A stretch of DNA of 64,000 nt from positions 9,233-73,232 of the forward strand of contig CAZZCG010000019.1 in assembly GCA_964653145.1 (NCBI GenBank). Direction: 5' to 3'. The position numbers were made by a program, and so were the translations under genes. The notes under the pieces are model-generated. The model did no database searches, had not been told where the DNA came from, and saw nothing but the letters and a program-made list of their open reading frames with translations. The stretch comes from Pseudocalidococcus sp964653145 (GTDB lineage: Bacteria > Cyanobacteriota > Cyanobacteriia > Thermosynechococcales > Thermosynechococcaceae). Shown piece after piece: positions 32,199-42,044 of this stretch (positions within the stretch are counted from its first letter, which is position 1; each line of letters begins with the position of its first letter).

Positions 32199-34790
32199 AG
32201 AGAACTCTAAGCGTTCAGTATCTCCAACTGTGACTTGAATTGTATCGCCATCATGGTAGTCTCCCCGGAGAATTCCCTTAGCAATTTGAGTTTCTAACTG
32301 TTGCTGGATCGCTCGTTTCAGCGGTCGGGCCCCATACACTGGGTCGTAACCAACTTCCGCCAAGAAATCTAAAGCCTCCGGGGAGAGATTGAGGGACATT
32401 TTCCGATCTTGGAGGCGTTTTTCTAAACGGTTGACTTGAATTTTAATGATTTCCCGAAGTTGCTCTTTTTTGAGGCTGTGGAAAATAATAAATTCATCCA
32501 CCCGATTCAGAAATTCTGGCCGGAAGTGAGAGCGCATTGAGTCAACCACCCGCTCGCGCATTTCTCCATAACGTGAATCGTCTCCAGCCACGTCCAAGAT
32601 AAATTGTGAGCCGATGTTGCTAGTCATGATCAAAATCGTGTTCTTGAAGTCCACGGTTCGACCTTGAGCATCGGTGACACGCCCATCATCGAGGATTTGC
32701 AAAAAGACATTAAACACATCGGGGTGAGCTTTTTCAATTTCATCAAACAAGACCACAGCATAGGGACGGCGGCGAATGGCTTCGGTCAGTTGGCCACCTT
32801 CGTCATAACCCACATAGCCCGGAGGCGCACCAATCAAGCGGGAAACAGCGTGTTTTTCCATGTACTCGGACATATCAATCCGCACCATCGCTTCTTCCGT
32901 ATCAAACAGATAGGCGGCCAGGGCTTTAGCTAATTCTGTTTTTCCAACACCCGTGGGGCCAAGGAAAATAAAGCTGGCAATGGGACGATTGGGATCTGAT
33001 AACCCCGCCCGAGAACGTTGAATCGCATCGGCAACTGCTGTGACTGCTTCATCTTGGCCTACGACCCGTTGATGGAGTTCGGCTTCCAGGTTCAAGAGCT
33101 TTTGCATTTCCGATTCAACAAGTTTGCTGATGGGAATTCCTGTCCATTTGGAGATGATTTCGGCAATATCTGATTCCGTCACTTCATCCCGTAACAGGGA
33201 ATGGCCACCTGACTGAGATTGGGTGAGTCCAGTTTCGGTTTCATCCAGTTTTTTGTGCAGTTCGGTTAACTTTCCATACTTCAACTCAGCCGCACGATTG
33301 AGGTCATAGTTTCGCTCGGCCTGCTGAATTTCAATATTGAGTTTATCAATTTCCTCTTTAATGGATTGAAGTTGATCAATAACTTGCTTTTCACCTTGCC
33401 ACTGGGTATTTAATTGGGCCTGGTCTTCTTTGAGGTTTGCCAGTTCTTTTTCCAAACGTTCTAATCGTTCCCGTGAAGCTGCTGACGTTTCTTTTTGCAG
33501 GGATAAGCGCTCCATTTCCATCTGGAGAATTCTTCGATCAATTTCATCCAGTTCTTCGGGTTTGGAGGTAATTTCCATCTTTAACTTGGCCGCTGCTTCA
33601 TCCACTAAATCAATGGCTTTGTCGGGCAAGAATCGGTCGGAAATATACCGCGTTGAGAGAGTTGCTGCAGCCACCAAAGCACTGTCAGAAATTTTGACCC
33701 CGTGGTGGACTTCATAGCGTTCCTTTAGGCCGCGCAAAATCGAAATGGTGTCTTCAATGCTGGGTTGATCCACATAGACTTGTTGGAAACGGCGTTCCAG
33801 GGCAGCATCTTTTTCGATATATTTGCGGTATTCATCAAGAGTAGTCGCCCCAATACAGCGCAGTTCTCCCCTGGCCAACATTGGTTTGAGGAGGTTTCCG
33901 GCATCCATTGCCCCCTGCGTCGCTCCAGCCCCAACCACAGTATGAATTTCATCAATAAAAAGAATAATTTGCCCATTGGATTCAGTCACTTCTTTTAAAA
34001 CTGCCTTCAGCCGCTCTTCAAATTCCCCCCGGTATTTGGCTCCAGCAATTAAAGACCCCATATCCAATGCAATCAACTGACGGTCGCGCAACGATTCGGG
34101 GACATCACGGGCAATAATGCGCTGGGCCAGGCCCTCGGCAATGGCAGTTTTACCCACCCCTGGTTCGCCAATCAGAACAGGATTATTTTTTGTTCGACGA
34201 GAAAGTATTTGGATCGTGCGGCGAATTTCATCATCTCGGCCAATCACGGGGTCTAATTTCCCTTGTCGGGCCAATAGGGTTAAATCACGACCGTATTTTT
34301 CCAGTGACGCATATTTTCCTTCCGGGTTTTGGTCGGTAACTTTTTGGCTGCCCCGAATTTGTTGAATCGTGTCTTTGAGTTTTTTCTCATCCAGGCCAGC
34401 TTCGAGCAATAAGGCCTTCCCAAACCGCGTATCTTGGGCATAGGCGAGAACTAAGTGTTCAATGGAGATAAATTCATCGCCAAATTGTTTCCGGAGATTA
34501 TCAGCTTGATCCAGTAATTTATCTAAGCTGCTGCCGAGATAAACAGAACTGGCGGGGGTGCTGAGCTTGGCCTGGCGATTGATAAATTCTTCGGTACGAT
34601 CCCGCAGGCGTTGGACATTAGCTCCGGCTTTGGAAAAAATGCTACTGGCCAGGCCATCTTCTTCTAACAGGGCCGCCATCAAGTGTTCAGATTCTATTTG
34701 TTGCTGCTGGGCCTGTTTAACAAGGTCGGGAGTGCGGGCGAGGGCTTGCCAGGCCTTTTCGGTAAATTGATTTGGGTTATTGGGTTGCAT
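32169..34790 (-). CDS. clpB: ClpB disaggregase
   Basis: Hsp100 ATPase that with DnaK extracts proteins from aggregates. The 873-residue chain has the N-terminal Clp domain (residues 1-150), NBD1 with Walker A GEPGVGKTA near residue 208, the coiled-coil middle domain near 410-530, and NBD2 with GPTGVGKTE near 610 and the arginine-rich C-terminal domain. It starts MQPNNPNQFTEKAWQALART like ClpB1 of other cyanobacteria, which in Synechococcus is essential for acquired thermotolerance and is also made from an internal start. No CIRCE-like operator was seen in the 275-base upstream spacer. The 3' end was duplicated to 30947-30976. Confidence 0.97.
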   Translation of the reverse strand: MQPNNPNQFTEKAWQALARTPDLVKQAQQQQIESEHLMAALLEEDGLASSIFSKAGANVQRLRDRTEEFINRQAKLSTPASSVYLGSSLDKLLDQADNLRKQFGDEFISIEHLVLAYAQDTRFGKALLLEAGLDEKKLKDTIQQIRGSQKVTDQNPEGKYASLEKYGRDLTLLARQGKLDPVIGRDDEIRRTIQILSRRTKNNPVLIGEPGVGKTAIAEGLAQRIIARDVPESLRDRQLIALDMGSLIAGAKYRGEFEERLKAVLKEVTESNGQIILFIDEIHTVVGAGATQGAMDAGNLLKPMLARGELRCIGATTLDEYRKYIEKDAALERRFQQVYVDQPSIEDTISILRGLKERYEVHHGVKISDSALVAAATLSTRYISDRFLPDKAIDLVDEAAAKLKMEITSKPEELDEIDRRILQMEMERLSLQKETSAASRERLERLEKELANLKEDQAQLNTQWQGEKQVIDQLQSIKEEIDKLNIEIQQAERNYDLNRAAELKYGKLTELHKKLDETETGLTQSQSGGHSLLRDEVTESDIAEIISKWTGIPISKLVESEMQKLLNLEAELHQRVVGQDEAVTAVADAIQRSRAGLSDPNRPIASFIFLGPTGVGKTELAKALAAYLFDTEEAMVRIDMSEYMEKHAVSRLIGAPPGYVGYDEGGQLTEAIRRRPYAVVLFDEIEKAHPDVFNVFLQILDDGRVTDAQGRTVDFKNTILIMTSNIGSQFILDVAGDDSRYGEMRERVVDSMRSHFRPEFLNRVDEFIIFHSLKKEQLREIIKIQVNRLEKRLQDRKMSLNLSPEALDFLAEVGYDPVYGARPLKRAIQQQLETQIAKGILRGDYHDGDTIQVTVGDTERLEFSRQAKTVAAV

Positions 34791-35065
34791 GGGTTGTTAG
34801 CTCGCAAAGGGGTGAGGAGTTATAAAGTAAGAAGATAAATATTTTTTCTGTCTAATGTCATTGTAGGAAAGCCGGGGCCTGGGGCTTGATACGGTCTTTA
34901 CCCAATTTGCGGCGGGATTCCCTAAAGGACTTGAATTTCGGATCAATACCGTTCACCTAAAGCTCAATCAGTCCGGTTCCCCATAAAAAAAGGGCTGCCA
35001 GAATCTATCCGACATACCCTAATTTCATGTTTTAAATTTAGCTGTGGATCGTCTCTACAGAGCGA

Positions 35066-35371
35066 TTAGTAACTCCGGGAGAAGTTATTCCGACGATTAC
35101 CGCCACCACCAAAGGAACCGCTCCGTTCTTCCCGAGGGCGAGCTTTGTTGACTTTCAGGCTACGGCCCATCCACTCGGCACCATCAAGGGCAGAAATAGC
35201 AGCTTCTTCTTCAGCATCGGCATTCATTTCCACAAAGCCAAAACCGCGCATCCGACCCGTTTCCCGATCGGTGGGGAGTTGTACCCGTTTAACACCACCG
35301 TATTCAGCAAATACAGAGGTCAAATCAGATTCTGTAACGTCGTAGGAAAGGTTCCCAACGTAAATAGACAT
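35066..35371 (-). CDS. RRM-type RNA-binding protein
   Basis: A 101-residue cyanobacterial glycine-rich RNA-binding protein. One RRM domain with RNP2 IYVGNLSYDV at residues 3-12 and RNP1 RMRGFGFVEM near residue 42, then a short Gly/Arg/Asn tail (SFGGGGNRRNNF). Such Rbp proteins are cold- or stress-induced and some target photosystem mRNAs to thylakoids. The frame starts at TTG 35383, but ATG 35371 with TGGAG upstream is the real start. A long AT-rich leader before the gene, 35372-35500, is in line with the long 5' UTR of cold-induced rbp genes. Confidence 0.93.
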   Translation of the reverse strand: MSIYVGNLSYDVTESDLTSVFAEYGGVKRVQLPTDRETGRMRGFGFVEMNADAEEEAAISALDGAEWMGRSLKVNKARPREERSGSFGGGGNRRNNFSRSY

Positions 35372-35531
35372 TGTTTTCTCCAAAATTTAAGAGTTAAGAG
35401 GTAAAGAGCTTGAAATTTCGGAGAGAGGTCTGCCCGTGCAAACGCAAAAACCAGCGATACTAAAAACAAACACTGCAACCGAATAATCTAATCTCAGTTT
35501 TTATAGTAGCATTTTCACCTTGGTAAAGCGG

Positions 35532-36005
35532 TTATCTTCGGGTTAATTCACCCAATCCCATAGACAAAAGATGATTGTTGAATAAATCCCAGGCCTGGGG
35601 ATGATCCCCTCTAACTGTCAGACCGCAGAGCCACCACAGGGGTTGACTTTGATAACAGCGGGGTTGATCCGTCGCAATTAATCGCGATAAATGTTCACAA
35701 TTCCAGGCCAAGAGGTTGTAACCCCAGGTTTCAAAAACAATTAGGGCCTGTTTTAAGCGGGCAATCGTCACATCTGGATGAAAGGCAATGGACTCAACCC
35801 CCGGAACCGGTTGGGCATCTCGACGACTAAAGACACAAATCCCCAGGCCCGTATCAAACACCTTTTCATCAGACAGGCCAATCCCATAGTGCTTAAAGGG
35901 GTCAGCAAAATTACGCCAAATCAACAGTCGGCCATAACGCTGACTCTGGGGTTCTGTGGCTTGGTCTATGGCCTGGAATAGGGACTCAATCCGCCGCGGA
36001 GACAC
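35532..36005 (-). CDS. LRAT-like (NlpC/P60 superfamily) domain protein
   Basis: A 157-residue protein with the arrangement of LRAT-type permuted papain folds: HYGIGLSDEKVFDTG near residue 38, with the conserved histidine, and YNLLAWNCEHLSRLIAT near residue 97, where NCEH holds the nucleophilic cysteine. LRAT-like enzymes move acyl groups between lipids or hydrolyse them. No signal peptide or membrane span. It starts at GTG 36005, eight bases after the catalase stop, and so is probably cotranscribed with it. Assignment rests on two motifs. Confidence 0.65.
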   Translation of the reverse strand: MSPRRIESLFQAIDQATEPQSQRYGRLLIWRNFADPFKHYGIGLSDEKVFDTGLGICVFSRRDAQPVPGVESIAFHPDVTIARLKQALIVFETWGYNLLAWNCEHLSRLIATDQPRCYQSQPLWWLCGLTVRGDHPQAWDLFNNHLLSMGLGELTRR

Positions 36006-36013
36006 AGAATTCC

Positions 36014-37477
36014 TTAGGACTTGAGGAGAGACGGGTCAATTTGAATGCCGAGGATATTGGCAATCCGTTGGCCGTAGTCGGGATCGGCGCGGAAAAAGTG
36101 ACAGAGTTGCCGCATTTGAATCTCTTGAGTCGCTCCCCCTAAGGCACCTGCAATGGCCTGGGCTGTGCGATCTTTTTCCCCGTCTGAGAAGATTCGCCAT
36201 AAATTCCCGGCCTGGGTGTAGTTATCCGGATCTTTTAATTCATAGCGATCGGCCATGACATCCCCAAGGGCCAGGCCGGGTTCACGGTATTCAGGCGCTT
36301 CTTTCGGGGCAGACTCGTCACTGTTGGGATAGTAATTGAGACTACTGCCACCAAACCCAGTGGCCATGGCCCCATCCCGTTGATAGTGCATGACTGGACA
36401 ACGGGGTTGATTCACCGGGAGTTGTTGATAATTGACGCCAATGCGATACCGTTGGGCATCGGGGTAGGACATTAACCGAGCTTGCAGAACTTTATCGGGA
36501 CTGGGGCCAATGCCAGGGGGAAAGACTGAAGGACTAAAGGCGGCTTGCTCAACTTCGGCAAAATAATTCACCGGATTGCGATTCAGTTCCAGGGTGCCAA
36601 TTTCCACCAAGGGAAACTCTTTATGGGGCCAAACTTTGGTCAGGTCAAATGGATTCCAGGGAAACTCCTTGGCCTGGGCTTCGGTCATCACTTGAATTTT
36701 TACAGCCCATCGGGGAAATTCACCTCGCTCGATGGCATTAAATAAATCCCGTTGGTGAGACTCCCGATCCACCCCGATCAAGTTGGCCGATTCTTCGCCC
36801 GTGAGACATTTGACACCCTGCTTGGTTTTGAAATGAATCTTGAACCAGAACCGCTCACCGGCCGCGTTAATGAATGAATACGTGTGACTCCCATAGCCGT
36901 TCATGTGCCGATAACTGGCCGGCAACCCCCGATCACTGAACAGAATGGTAATTTGATGCAGGGATTCCGGATTCAGGGACCAAAAATCCCACTGCATATT
37001 CCCATCCCGGAGATTGGTTTGGGGGTGGCGTTTTTGGGTATGGATAAAGTTAGCAAACTTGTAGGGATCCCGAATAAAAAAGACAGGGGTATTATTACCG
37101 ACTAAATCCCAGTTCCCTTCTTCCGTGTAAAACTTGGCCGCAAAGCCCCGGACATCTCGTTCAGCATCCGCCGCCCCTTTTTCGCCTGCCACTGTGGAAA
37201 ATCGCAGGAAGACTTCTGTTTGCTTGCCCACTTCCCCTAAAAACTTGGCTCGAGTGTATTCCGGCAGAGCTTTAGTCAGGGTAAATGTCCCGTAGGCCCC
37301 CGAACCCTTAGCATGAACCACCCGCTCCGGAATCCGCTCCCGGTTGAAGTGTTGCATTTGCTCCAAGAGTTGCACATCCTGCATTAACAGGGGCCCCCGC
37401 TCGCCAGCAGTAAGGACGTTTTGACCATCGGCAATCGGGCAACCTGTGGTGGAGGTGAGGTTTTGGGAGTCTGTCAT
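36014..37477 (-). CDS. katA: Monofunctional haem catalase
   Basis: A 487-residue typical catalase, not the bifunctional KatG. Distal histidine in VVHAKGSGAYGTF (about residue 50), Asn in DLVGNNTPVFFIRDP and the proximal haem tyrosine in RLMSYPDAQRYRIG (about residue 330). The frame is open to 37570, but ATG 37477 (MTDSQNLTSTTG) matches the family start. Length fits small-subunit (clade 3) catalases. Most unicellular cyanobacteria rely on KatG, so this gene is less usual. Gene symbol reflects the class, not a proven orthology. The LRAT-like gene follows eight bases on. Confidence 0.9.
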   Translation of the reverse strand: MTDSQNLTSTTGCPIADGQNVLTAGERGPLLMQDVQLLEQMQHFNRERIPERVVHAKGSGAYGTFTLTKALPEYTRAKFLGEVGKQTEVFLRFSTVAGEKGAADAERDVRGFAAKFYTEEGNWDLVGNNTPVFFIRDPYKFANFIHTQKRHPQTNLRDGNMQWDFWSLNPESLHQITILFSDRGLPASYRHMNGYGSHTYSFINAAGERFWFKIHFKTKQGVKCLTGEESANLIGVDRESHQRDLFNAIERGEFPRWAVKIQVMTEAQAKEFPWNPFDLTKVWPHKEFPLVEIGTLELNRNPVNYFAEVEQAAFSPSVFPPGIGPSPDKVLQARLMSYPDAQRYRIGVNYQQLPVNQPRCPVMHYQRDGAMATGFGGSSLNYYPNSDESAPKEAPEYREPGLALGDVMADRYELKDPDNYTQAGNLWRIFSDGEKDRTAQAIAGALGGATQEIQMRQLCHFFRADPDYGQRIANILGIQIDPSLLKS

Positions 37478-37667
37478 GGGAGGTGCGAGTCCTGCAATGG
37501 AAAATGAGTTAGGGGAAAGTTCCAGACCCCAACTACTCTGGTTGATCATCCTAGGGGGAATCACTGGCAAACTGGGTAAATTTTGAGAACTCTTAAGGTT
37601 TTCCAGGCCTGGGGAGCGGCGGTAATCAGCTTGTTACAGTAAAGACAAACAGGGGAATTATCAAGAA

Positions 37668-38468
37668 ATGCTGCATCTCACTTGGTTAGATTTAAATACC
37701 TGGCTAGTGGAGTTGGATGATTGTCGGATTTTAGTTGATCCGTGGTTCGTTGGGCCAATGACCTTGGGTTTGCCCGCCTGGGCGTTGCGTTTAGATCGAC
37801 CTCAGCCCCGCCCCATTCCTGAGAACCTGGATTTAGTCTTAATTTCCCAAGGCTTGCCCGACCATGCCCACGCCCCCAGTTTGACCGCGTTAGATCGCCA
37901 CCTACCCATTATTGGCCCGCCCAGTGCCGCTAATTTAGTCAAAAATTTGGGATTTACAGCCATGACAGTCCTCCAACCTGGGGAAATCTGGCAACTTGAG
38001 GATCGGCTCAAAATCCAGGCCACGGTGGGTGCCCCGATTGGGCCGCTGCGGCAGGAAAATGGCTATGTTTTGCGGGCTGGTAGAAGCGGTGACTCCCTCT
38101 ATTACGAACCCCATGGCTTTCCTGACCCGAATTTAAGCACCTTGGCACCTGTGGATGTGGTAATTACGCCGATGGTGGATGTCTCGTTGCCAGTGATTGG
38201 GCCGATTATTGCAGGAGCCAGTCATGGCCTGGAATTAGTCAACTCTCTGCAACCTCAGGTGATTGTCCCCACGGCTGAATTGGGAAATTTACAAGCCTCT
38301 GGATTATTGGCCCCCTTGCTCCAGCCCCCGCCCAGTTCCCCCACGCTAATTGAGAAACTGAAAGGTTTAGACCAGGCCCCAAAACTGCTGAAGCTAACCC
38401 CAGGCGAACCCACTGCCATCCCCCTAGAGCCGCAACGATTCATCCCTCAGGTCGGCCAGGCCCGCTGA
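37668..38468 (+). CDS. Metallo-beta-lactamase-fold protein with altered metal motif
   Basis: A 266-residue protein with the fold of MBL hydrolases (TWLVELDDCRILVDPWF, PVDVVITPMVD, an IVPTAELGNL end). Where active members have HxHxDH, this has SQGLPDHAH after DLVLI, losing the first two histidines but keeping the Asp-His. The variant is shared with plant plastid and cyanobacterial relatives as I recall, so it is likely a fixed feature. Its 3' end overlaps the convergent nadV by 22 bases. Divergent from the catalase gene. Function unknown. Confidence 0.8.
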   Translation: MLHLTWLDLNTWLVELDDCRILVDPWFVGPMTLGLPAWALRLDRPQPRPIPENLDLVLISQGLPDHAHAPSLTALDRHLPIIGPPSAANLVKNLGFTAMTVLQPGEIWQLEDRLKIQATVGAPIGPLRQENGYVLRAGRSGDSLYYEPHGFPDPNLSTLAPVDVVITPMVDVSLPVIGPIIAGASHGLELVNSLQPQVIVPTAELGNLQASGLLAPLLQPPPSSPTLIEKLKGLDQAPKLLKLTPGEPTAIPLEPQRFIPQVGQAR

Positions 38469-39817
38469 CGAATCACCCCTAAACTCTCATCCCGTGACAA
38501 TTCCCCATTTTCATAGACCAACTCCAGTAGATCTGGGCCATCGGGACTCCAGGGAATAGTTTCGTAGCCAGTTGCAGTTTTGACTAAAGCCAAGCGCCCA
38601 CGCTTACTGGTTTTACCGGGGTCGGTAATGGGGGTTTTGGCAATGGCTCGGGCCTGGTTGGCAACAATGACTTCACTGCACTTCATCGCAAATTTTTGGG
38701 TATCTCGATTGAGTTTTTGCAGCAAACCACCGCCCATGCCAAAGGCTAAGTTACTGGTGCTAAATCCCAGGGCTTCAGTTTTGGCCAAAATTGCCGCAAT
38801 GCTCTCTGGATTAACCCCATCCCCTTGGATTAAACGCACCGAATTTAAGACCCGATAGCCTTTGGGGTTAACTTCACAGCTAAACCGCGCCGCCAGCTTT
38901 TCCAAGGCCTGGGGGACAACTTCTAGGGGATTACCGGAATCTGGGCGAATTATCACCGTGGCTCCAGACTCGATCACCTGTTGACGTAATTGGTCTCCCC
39001 AGAGGTGATCAATGGCATGCCACAAATCATAGGAGTCGGACACCACGGCCACCAACGACCCTGGCCTGGCAAATTGCTGGATCATATTGCGATAGGCATC
39101 AACTTCCGCCTCCCGGCCCCAGGCCGTGATTGTGGAATGTTCAGCTGCTGGAATTGAGTATCCTGCCATCGGACAATCGTAAAAATCTCGCCCATAGACC
39201 AAGGCCTGGACGGTATCTGTTCCAAGAAAATTGACCAAATGGGCCAGGCCACCAATCCCCGCTGACTCACAACTGGACACCCCCCTCGCCCCAAAATCAT
39301 GGAGTTTAAAGCCAATTTCTGCCTGTGGATCCGTTGCCGTGCGGGCCAAGGAATCATAGATTAGCCGTTTTAGCTGCCAACTTTGGGTCGCCACAGTGAT
39401 CGGATACCAAACCCGCATCAACAGGGTTTCCAGCCAAGAGACCAGCCAAAATGCCTCTGGATCCGTAGATTCAATCGTCATCAGAACATTGTGAGTTGGA
39501 ATAACTAAACCTTCTGGGACTGCCTTAATCCGAATTGGGAGCCGCCCATCCCAACGATTGAGAATCAATTCCCATCCTGGTTGGTTAAAGGGGACACCAT
39601 GGGCCGCAAACATTTCCGCTGCTTCGGTGATCATCCAGGCCTGGAGAGGTTGGGATAAATAACGTTTAAGAATGTATTGCAGGCCAAAAAATAGGGTTTC
39701 GGGATAGCGCCCACCCCGGCTTTCCACATAGGCATAGAGTCCAGTGGTTCGAGGCGGATATTGCAACCAATGGCTGGCTTTGTAGGAATCTACATCGAGA
39801 ATCAAGTTGTAATTCAT
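38447..39817 (-). CDS. nadV: Nicotinamide phosphoribosyltransferase
   Basis: Makes NMN from nicotinamide and PRPP, first step of NAD salvage. The 456-residue chain starts MNYNLILDVDSYKASHWLQY, has KLHDFGARGVSSCESAGIGG near residue 175, SDSYDLWHAIDHLWG and ATVIIRPDSGNPLEV, all typical of NadV/NAMPT rather than nicotinate enzymes. Directly upstream on the same strand, 152 bases away, is nadM, the enzyme for the next step; the same pair is adjacent in Synechocystis. The product overlaps the MBL-fold gene at its 3' end. Confidence 0.93.
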   Translation of the reverse strand: MNYNLILDVDSYKASHWLQYPPRTTGLYAYVESRGGRYPETLFFGLQYILKRYLSQPLQAWMITEAAEMFAAHGVPFNQPGWELILNRWDGRLPIRIKAVPEGLVIPTHNVLMTIESTDPEAFWLVSWLETLLMRVWYPITVATQSWQLKRLIYDSLARTATDPQAEIGFKLHDFGARGVSSCESAGIGGLAHLVNFLGTDTVQALVYGRDFYDCPMAGYSIPAAEHSTITAWGREAEVDAYRNMIQQFARPGSLVAVVSDSYDLWHAIDHLWGDQLRQQVIESGATVIIRPDSGNPLEVVPQALEKLAARFSCEVNPKGYRVLNSVRLIQGDGVNPESIAAILAKTEALGFSTSNLAFGMGGGLLQKLNRDTQKFAMKCSEVIVANQARAIAKTPITDPGKTSKRGRLALVKTATGYETIPWSPDGPDLLELVYENGELSRDESLGVIRQRAWPT

Positions 39818-39969
39818 GGCCTTAACCTCAAAAATAATCGGGAATAATTGGGGATTGAGATCAATTCATCGCCACAGAATCGATCACGGCTGCCTAAATC
39901 TGGGGCAACACCGCATTTTCTGGGACTAATTCAAAGCAAATGTTTTGAGTGATTCAGGAATAAAAGCCG

Positions 39970-40989
39970 TTACACCTTGCTGACAAAATGCTGAATGATT
40001 TGAAAGTGGTCTTCAAAAAACTGATCTTCCTGGGCATAGAGATCCGCCAGGGACATCCACCAGGCCCGGGCCGCATCATCCCCACCTTTCACAGGAGGCA
40101 ACTCACCCCCCTTTAACTGAATCAAGTAGGCATGGGTAATCGTCCGCCCTCGTAATGAGCGATTGGGATTATCAAACACATGGGAGTCAATCACAGATCC
40201 CCGTAAAACCGGCAGCGGGACCTTGAGGCGGGTTTCCTCTTTCAGCTCGCGTAACATCCCATCTAAAAGCGTTTCATCCGACTGCACAAAGCCCCCCGGT
40301 AAGGCAATTTGCCCCAGGCCTGGCCGCGCTTTTCGCCGCACCACTAGAATATGTCCGGCCTGGAGAACCACAGCATCAACGGTGACAAAGGTGGGGGGAT
40401 AGGGTGCCACTGACCAGGCCTGGAAGTAAGCTTGCAAAAATTGATATTCTGCCACCAGGGCCTGGTATTTTTCTGTTTTTTCGAATTCCCCTAAAAAATC
40501 CGCCACGGGGCCTGGGACTTGGTTGAGATAGTCCGTGGTTTCTCCCGCAAAGTAGGCCTGGCGAATTGCCGTTGAATGTAAATCTGCATAGCCCCCGGTC
40601 TCGAAATAATCCCATTGGGGAAACAGGTTCAGATAATAGGAGGTGGAATCCTTGTGGTGGCCAAAAACAACGATGGAATGGCTGCCCCGGGTAATTTCTA
40701 AGACCTGCTGTTGAACCGCTGCCAACCAAAGATTGTCGCTGTAGAGCCAATCCCGAATCTTAAGAAAATGAACTCGCGTTTGAGCTTCAGGGGGCAGGCA
40801 ATGACGGATCATCTCCAACCTCTCATCAGCAGACCAGGGGTTCCGAATGTCTGTTGCAACCCGATGACTACCGATGATGAGGATTACATGCTCAGCTTTT
40901 TCGAGGGCCAGCTTTAGGGTCTGAAGATGCCCAAGATGGAACGGTTGAAACCGGCCAATATAAATGCCGTGCTGATATTCTTTTTTCAC
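39970..40989 (-). CDS. nadM: Bifunctional NMN adenylyltransferase/Nudix hydrolase
   Basis: A 339-residue fusion. Residues about 5-175 form the NMN adenylyltransferase with GRFQPFHLGHL (HxGH motif, residues 12-22) and STAIR (residues 139-143). Residues about 195-339 form a Nudix domain with the Nudix box at 232-253 (GGF, then REL and EE), probably an ADP-ribose pyrophosphatase. This is the cyanobacterial NadM-Nudix enzyme known from Synechocystis. It precedes nadV in the same direction. Start ATG 40989; the divergent fabD lies beyond a 160-base AT-rich spacer. Confidence 0.95.
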   Translation of the reverse strand: MKKEYQHGIYIGRFQPFHLGHLQTLKLALEKAEHVILIIGSHRVATDIRNPWSADERLEMIRHCLPPEAQTRVHFLKIRDWLYSDNLWLAAVQQQVLEITRGSHSIVVFGHHKDSTSYYLNLFPQWDYFETGGYADLHSTAIRQAYFAGETTDYLNQVPGPVADFLGEFEKTEKYQALVAEYQFLQAYFQAWSVAPYPPTFVTVDAVVLQAGHILVVRRKARPGLGQIALPGGFVQSDETLLDGMLRELKEETRLKVPLPVLRGSVIDSHVFDNPNRSLRGRTITHAYLIQLKGGELPPVKGGDDAARAWWMSLADLYAQEDQFFEDHFQIIQHFVSKV

Positions 40990-41148
40990 ACCAGACTCCC
41001 TGGATAATTAACTTCTCTCTCCGAGAATGAGCTGATTATAGTAATAATTACCAAAAGTCGTCAAGGGTTATTTCTGTCCCCTGCCAGCGTAGGATGAACA
41101 ATTAGCCCTAGGGCTGCCAAATTAGTTTTCGTTGGGAAAGGTGGGCGC

Positions 41149-42030
41149 GTGACAACAGCATGGGTGTTTCCCGGCCAGGGTTCACAACAGGTGGGCATGG
41201 GATTGGAGCTTTGGGAAACAGAACTGGGAGAACAACGCTTAACAGAAGCCTCGGAAATCTTGGGGTGGTCTGTTGCGGCTCAATGCCAGGCCCCGCTGGA
41301 GGAACTCTCCCAAACCCAATTTACCCAGCCCTGTTTGTACGTGGTGGAAACCGTTTTGGCAGACCTAGCCCAGGCCAAGGGATTAACATCAAATTTTGTT
41401 GCTGGTCATAGCCTCGGAGAATACGTCGCCCTCTACGCGGCCGGAGTGTTTGACTTTGTCACAGGATTAAAGCTGGTGCAAAAACGCTCTCAACTTATGA
41501 GCCAGACCGCTAACGGGACGATGGTGGCCCTGATTGGCTTTGACCGGGAACAACTCGATGCGGCTGTTGCAGGCAATGATCACGTAGTCTTGGCTAACGA
41601 TAACCACCCTGGGCAAGTCGTGATTTCGGGTGAGAAAACGGCGGTGGATCAGTTATTGAGCCAAATCAAGGTTAAGCGAGCCGTTCCTTTACCGGTGAGT
41701 GGCGCATTTCATTCCCCGTTGATGGCCCCAGCTGCAGCAGAATTTAATCAGGTTCTCGAGTCTGTTCCCTTTGTCCCAGCGCAAGTTCCTGTCCTTTCCA
41801 ATGTCGATCCTCAACCCAGTATCGAAGCTGAAACCTTAAAAACTCGACTTATGGCCCAAATGACCGGCTCGGTGCGCTGGCGCGAAACCTGTAAGAATTT
41901 GGCCAGTTTAGGAGTGACTCAGGTGATTGAATTGGGGCCGGGGAATGTTCTCACGGGCCTGGTTAAACGCTGTGCTCCCGAACTGGGCCTGGTTAACGTC
42001 ACGGGCCTGGATGATTTAGCTGCCCTCTGA
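41149..42030 (+). CDS. fabD: Malonyl-CoA-ACP transacylase
   Basis: Loads malonyl groups onto acyl carrier protein for fatty acid synthesis. The 293-residue protein begins at GTG 41149 (MTTAWVFPGQGSQQVGMG), with the nucleophile Ser88 in AGHSLGEYVAL, an arginine-containing QKRSQLM region, and the catalytic His in SGAFHSPLM near residue 185. Followed 14 bases on by plsC, giving a fatty-acid-to-lipid pair. Confidence 0.95.
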   Translation: MTTAWVFPGQGSQQVGMGLELWETELGEQRLTEASEILGWSVAAQCQAPLEELSQTQFTQPCLYVVETVLADLAQAKGLTSNFVAGHSLGEYVALYAAGVFDFVTGLKLVQKRSQLMSQTANGTMVALIGFDREQLDAAVAGNDHVVLANDNHPGQVVISGEKTAVDQLLSQIKVKRAVPLPVSGAFHSPLMAPAAAEFNQVLESVPFVPAQVPVLSNVDPQPSIEAETLKTRLMAQMTGSVRWRETCKNLASLGVTQVIELGPGNVLTGLVKRCAPELGLVNVTGLDDLAAL

Positions 42031-42044
42031 GGGTTTCCGTCTCA

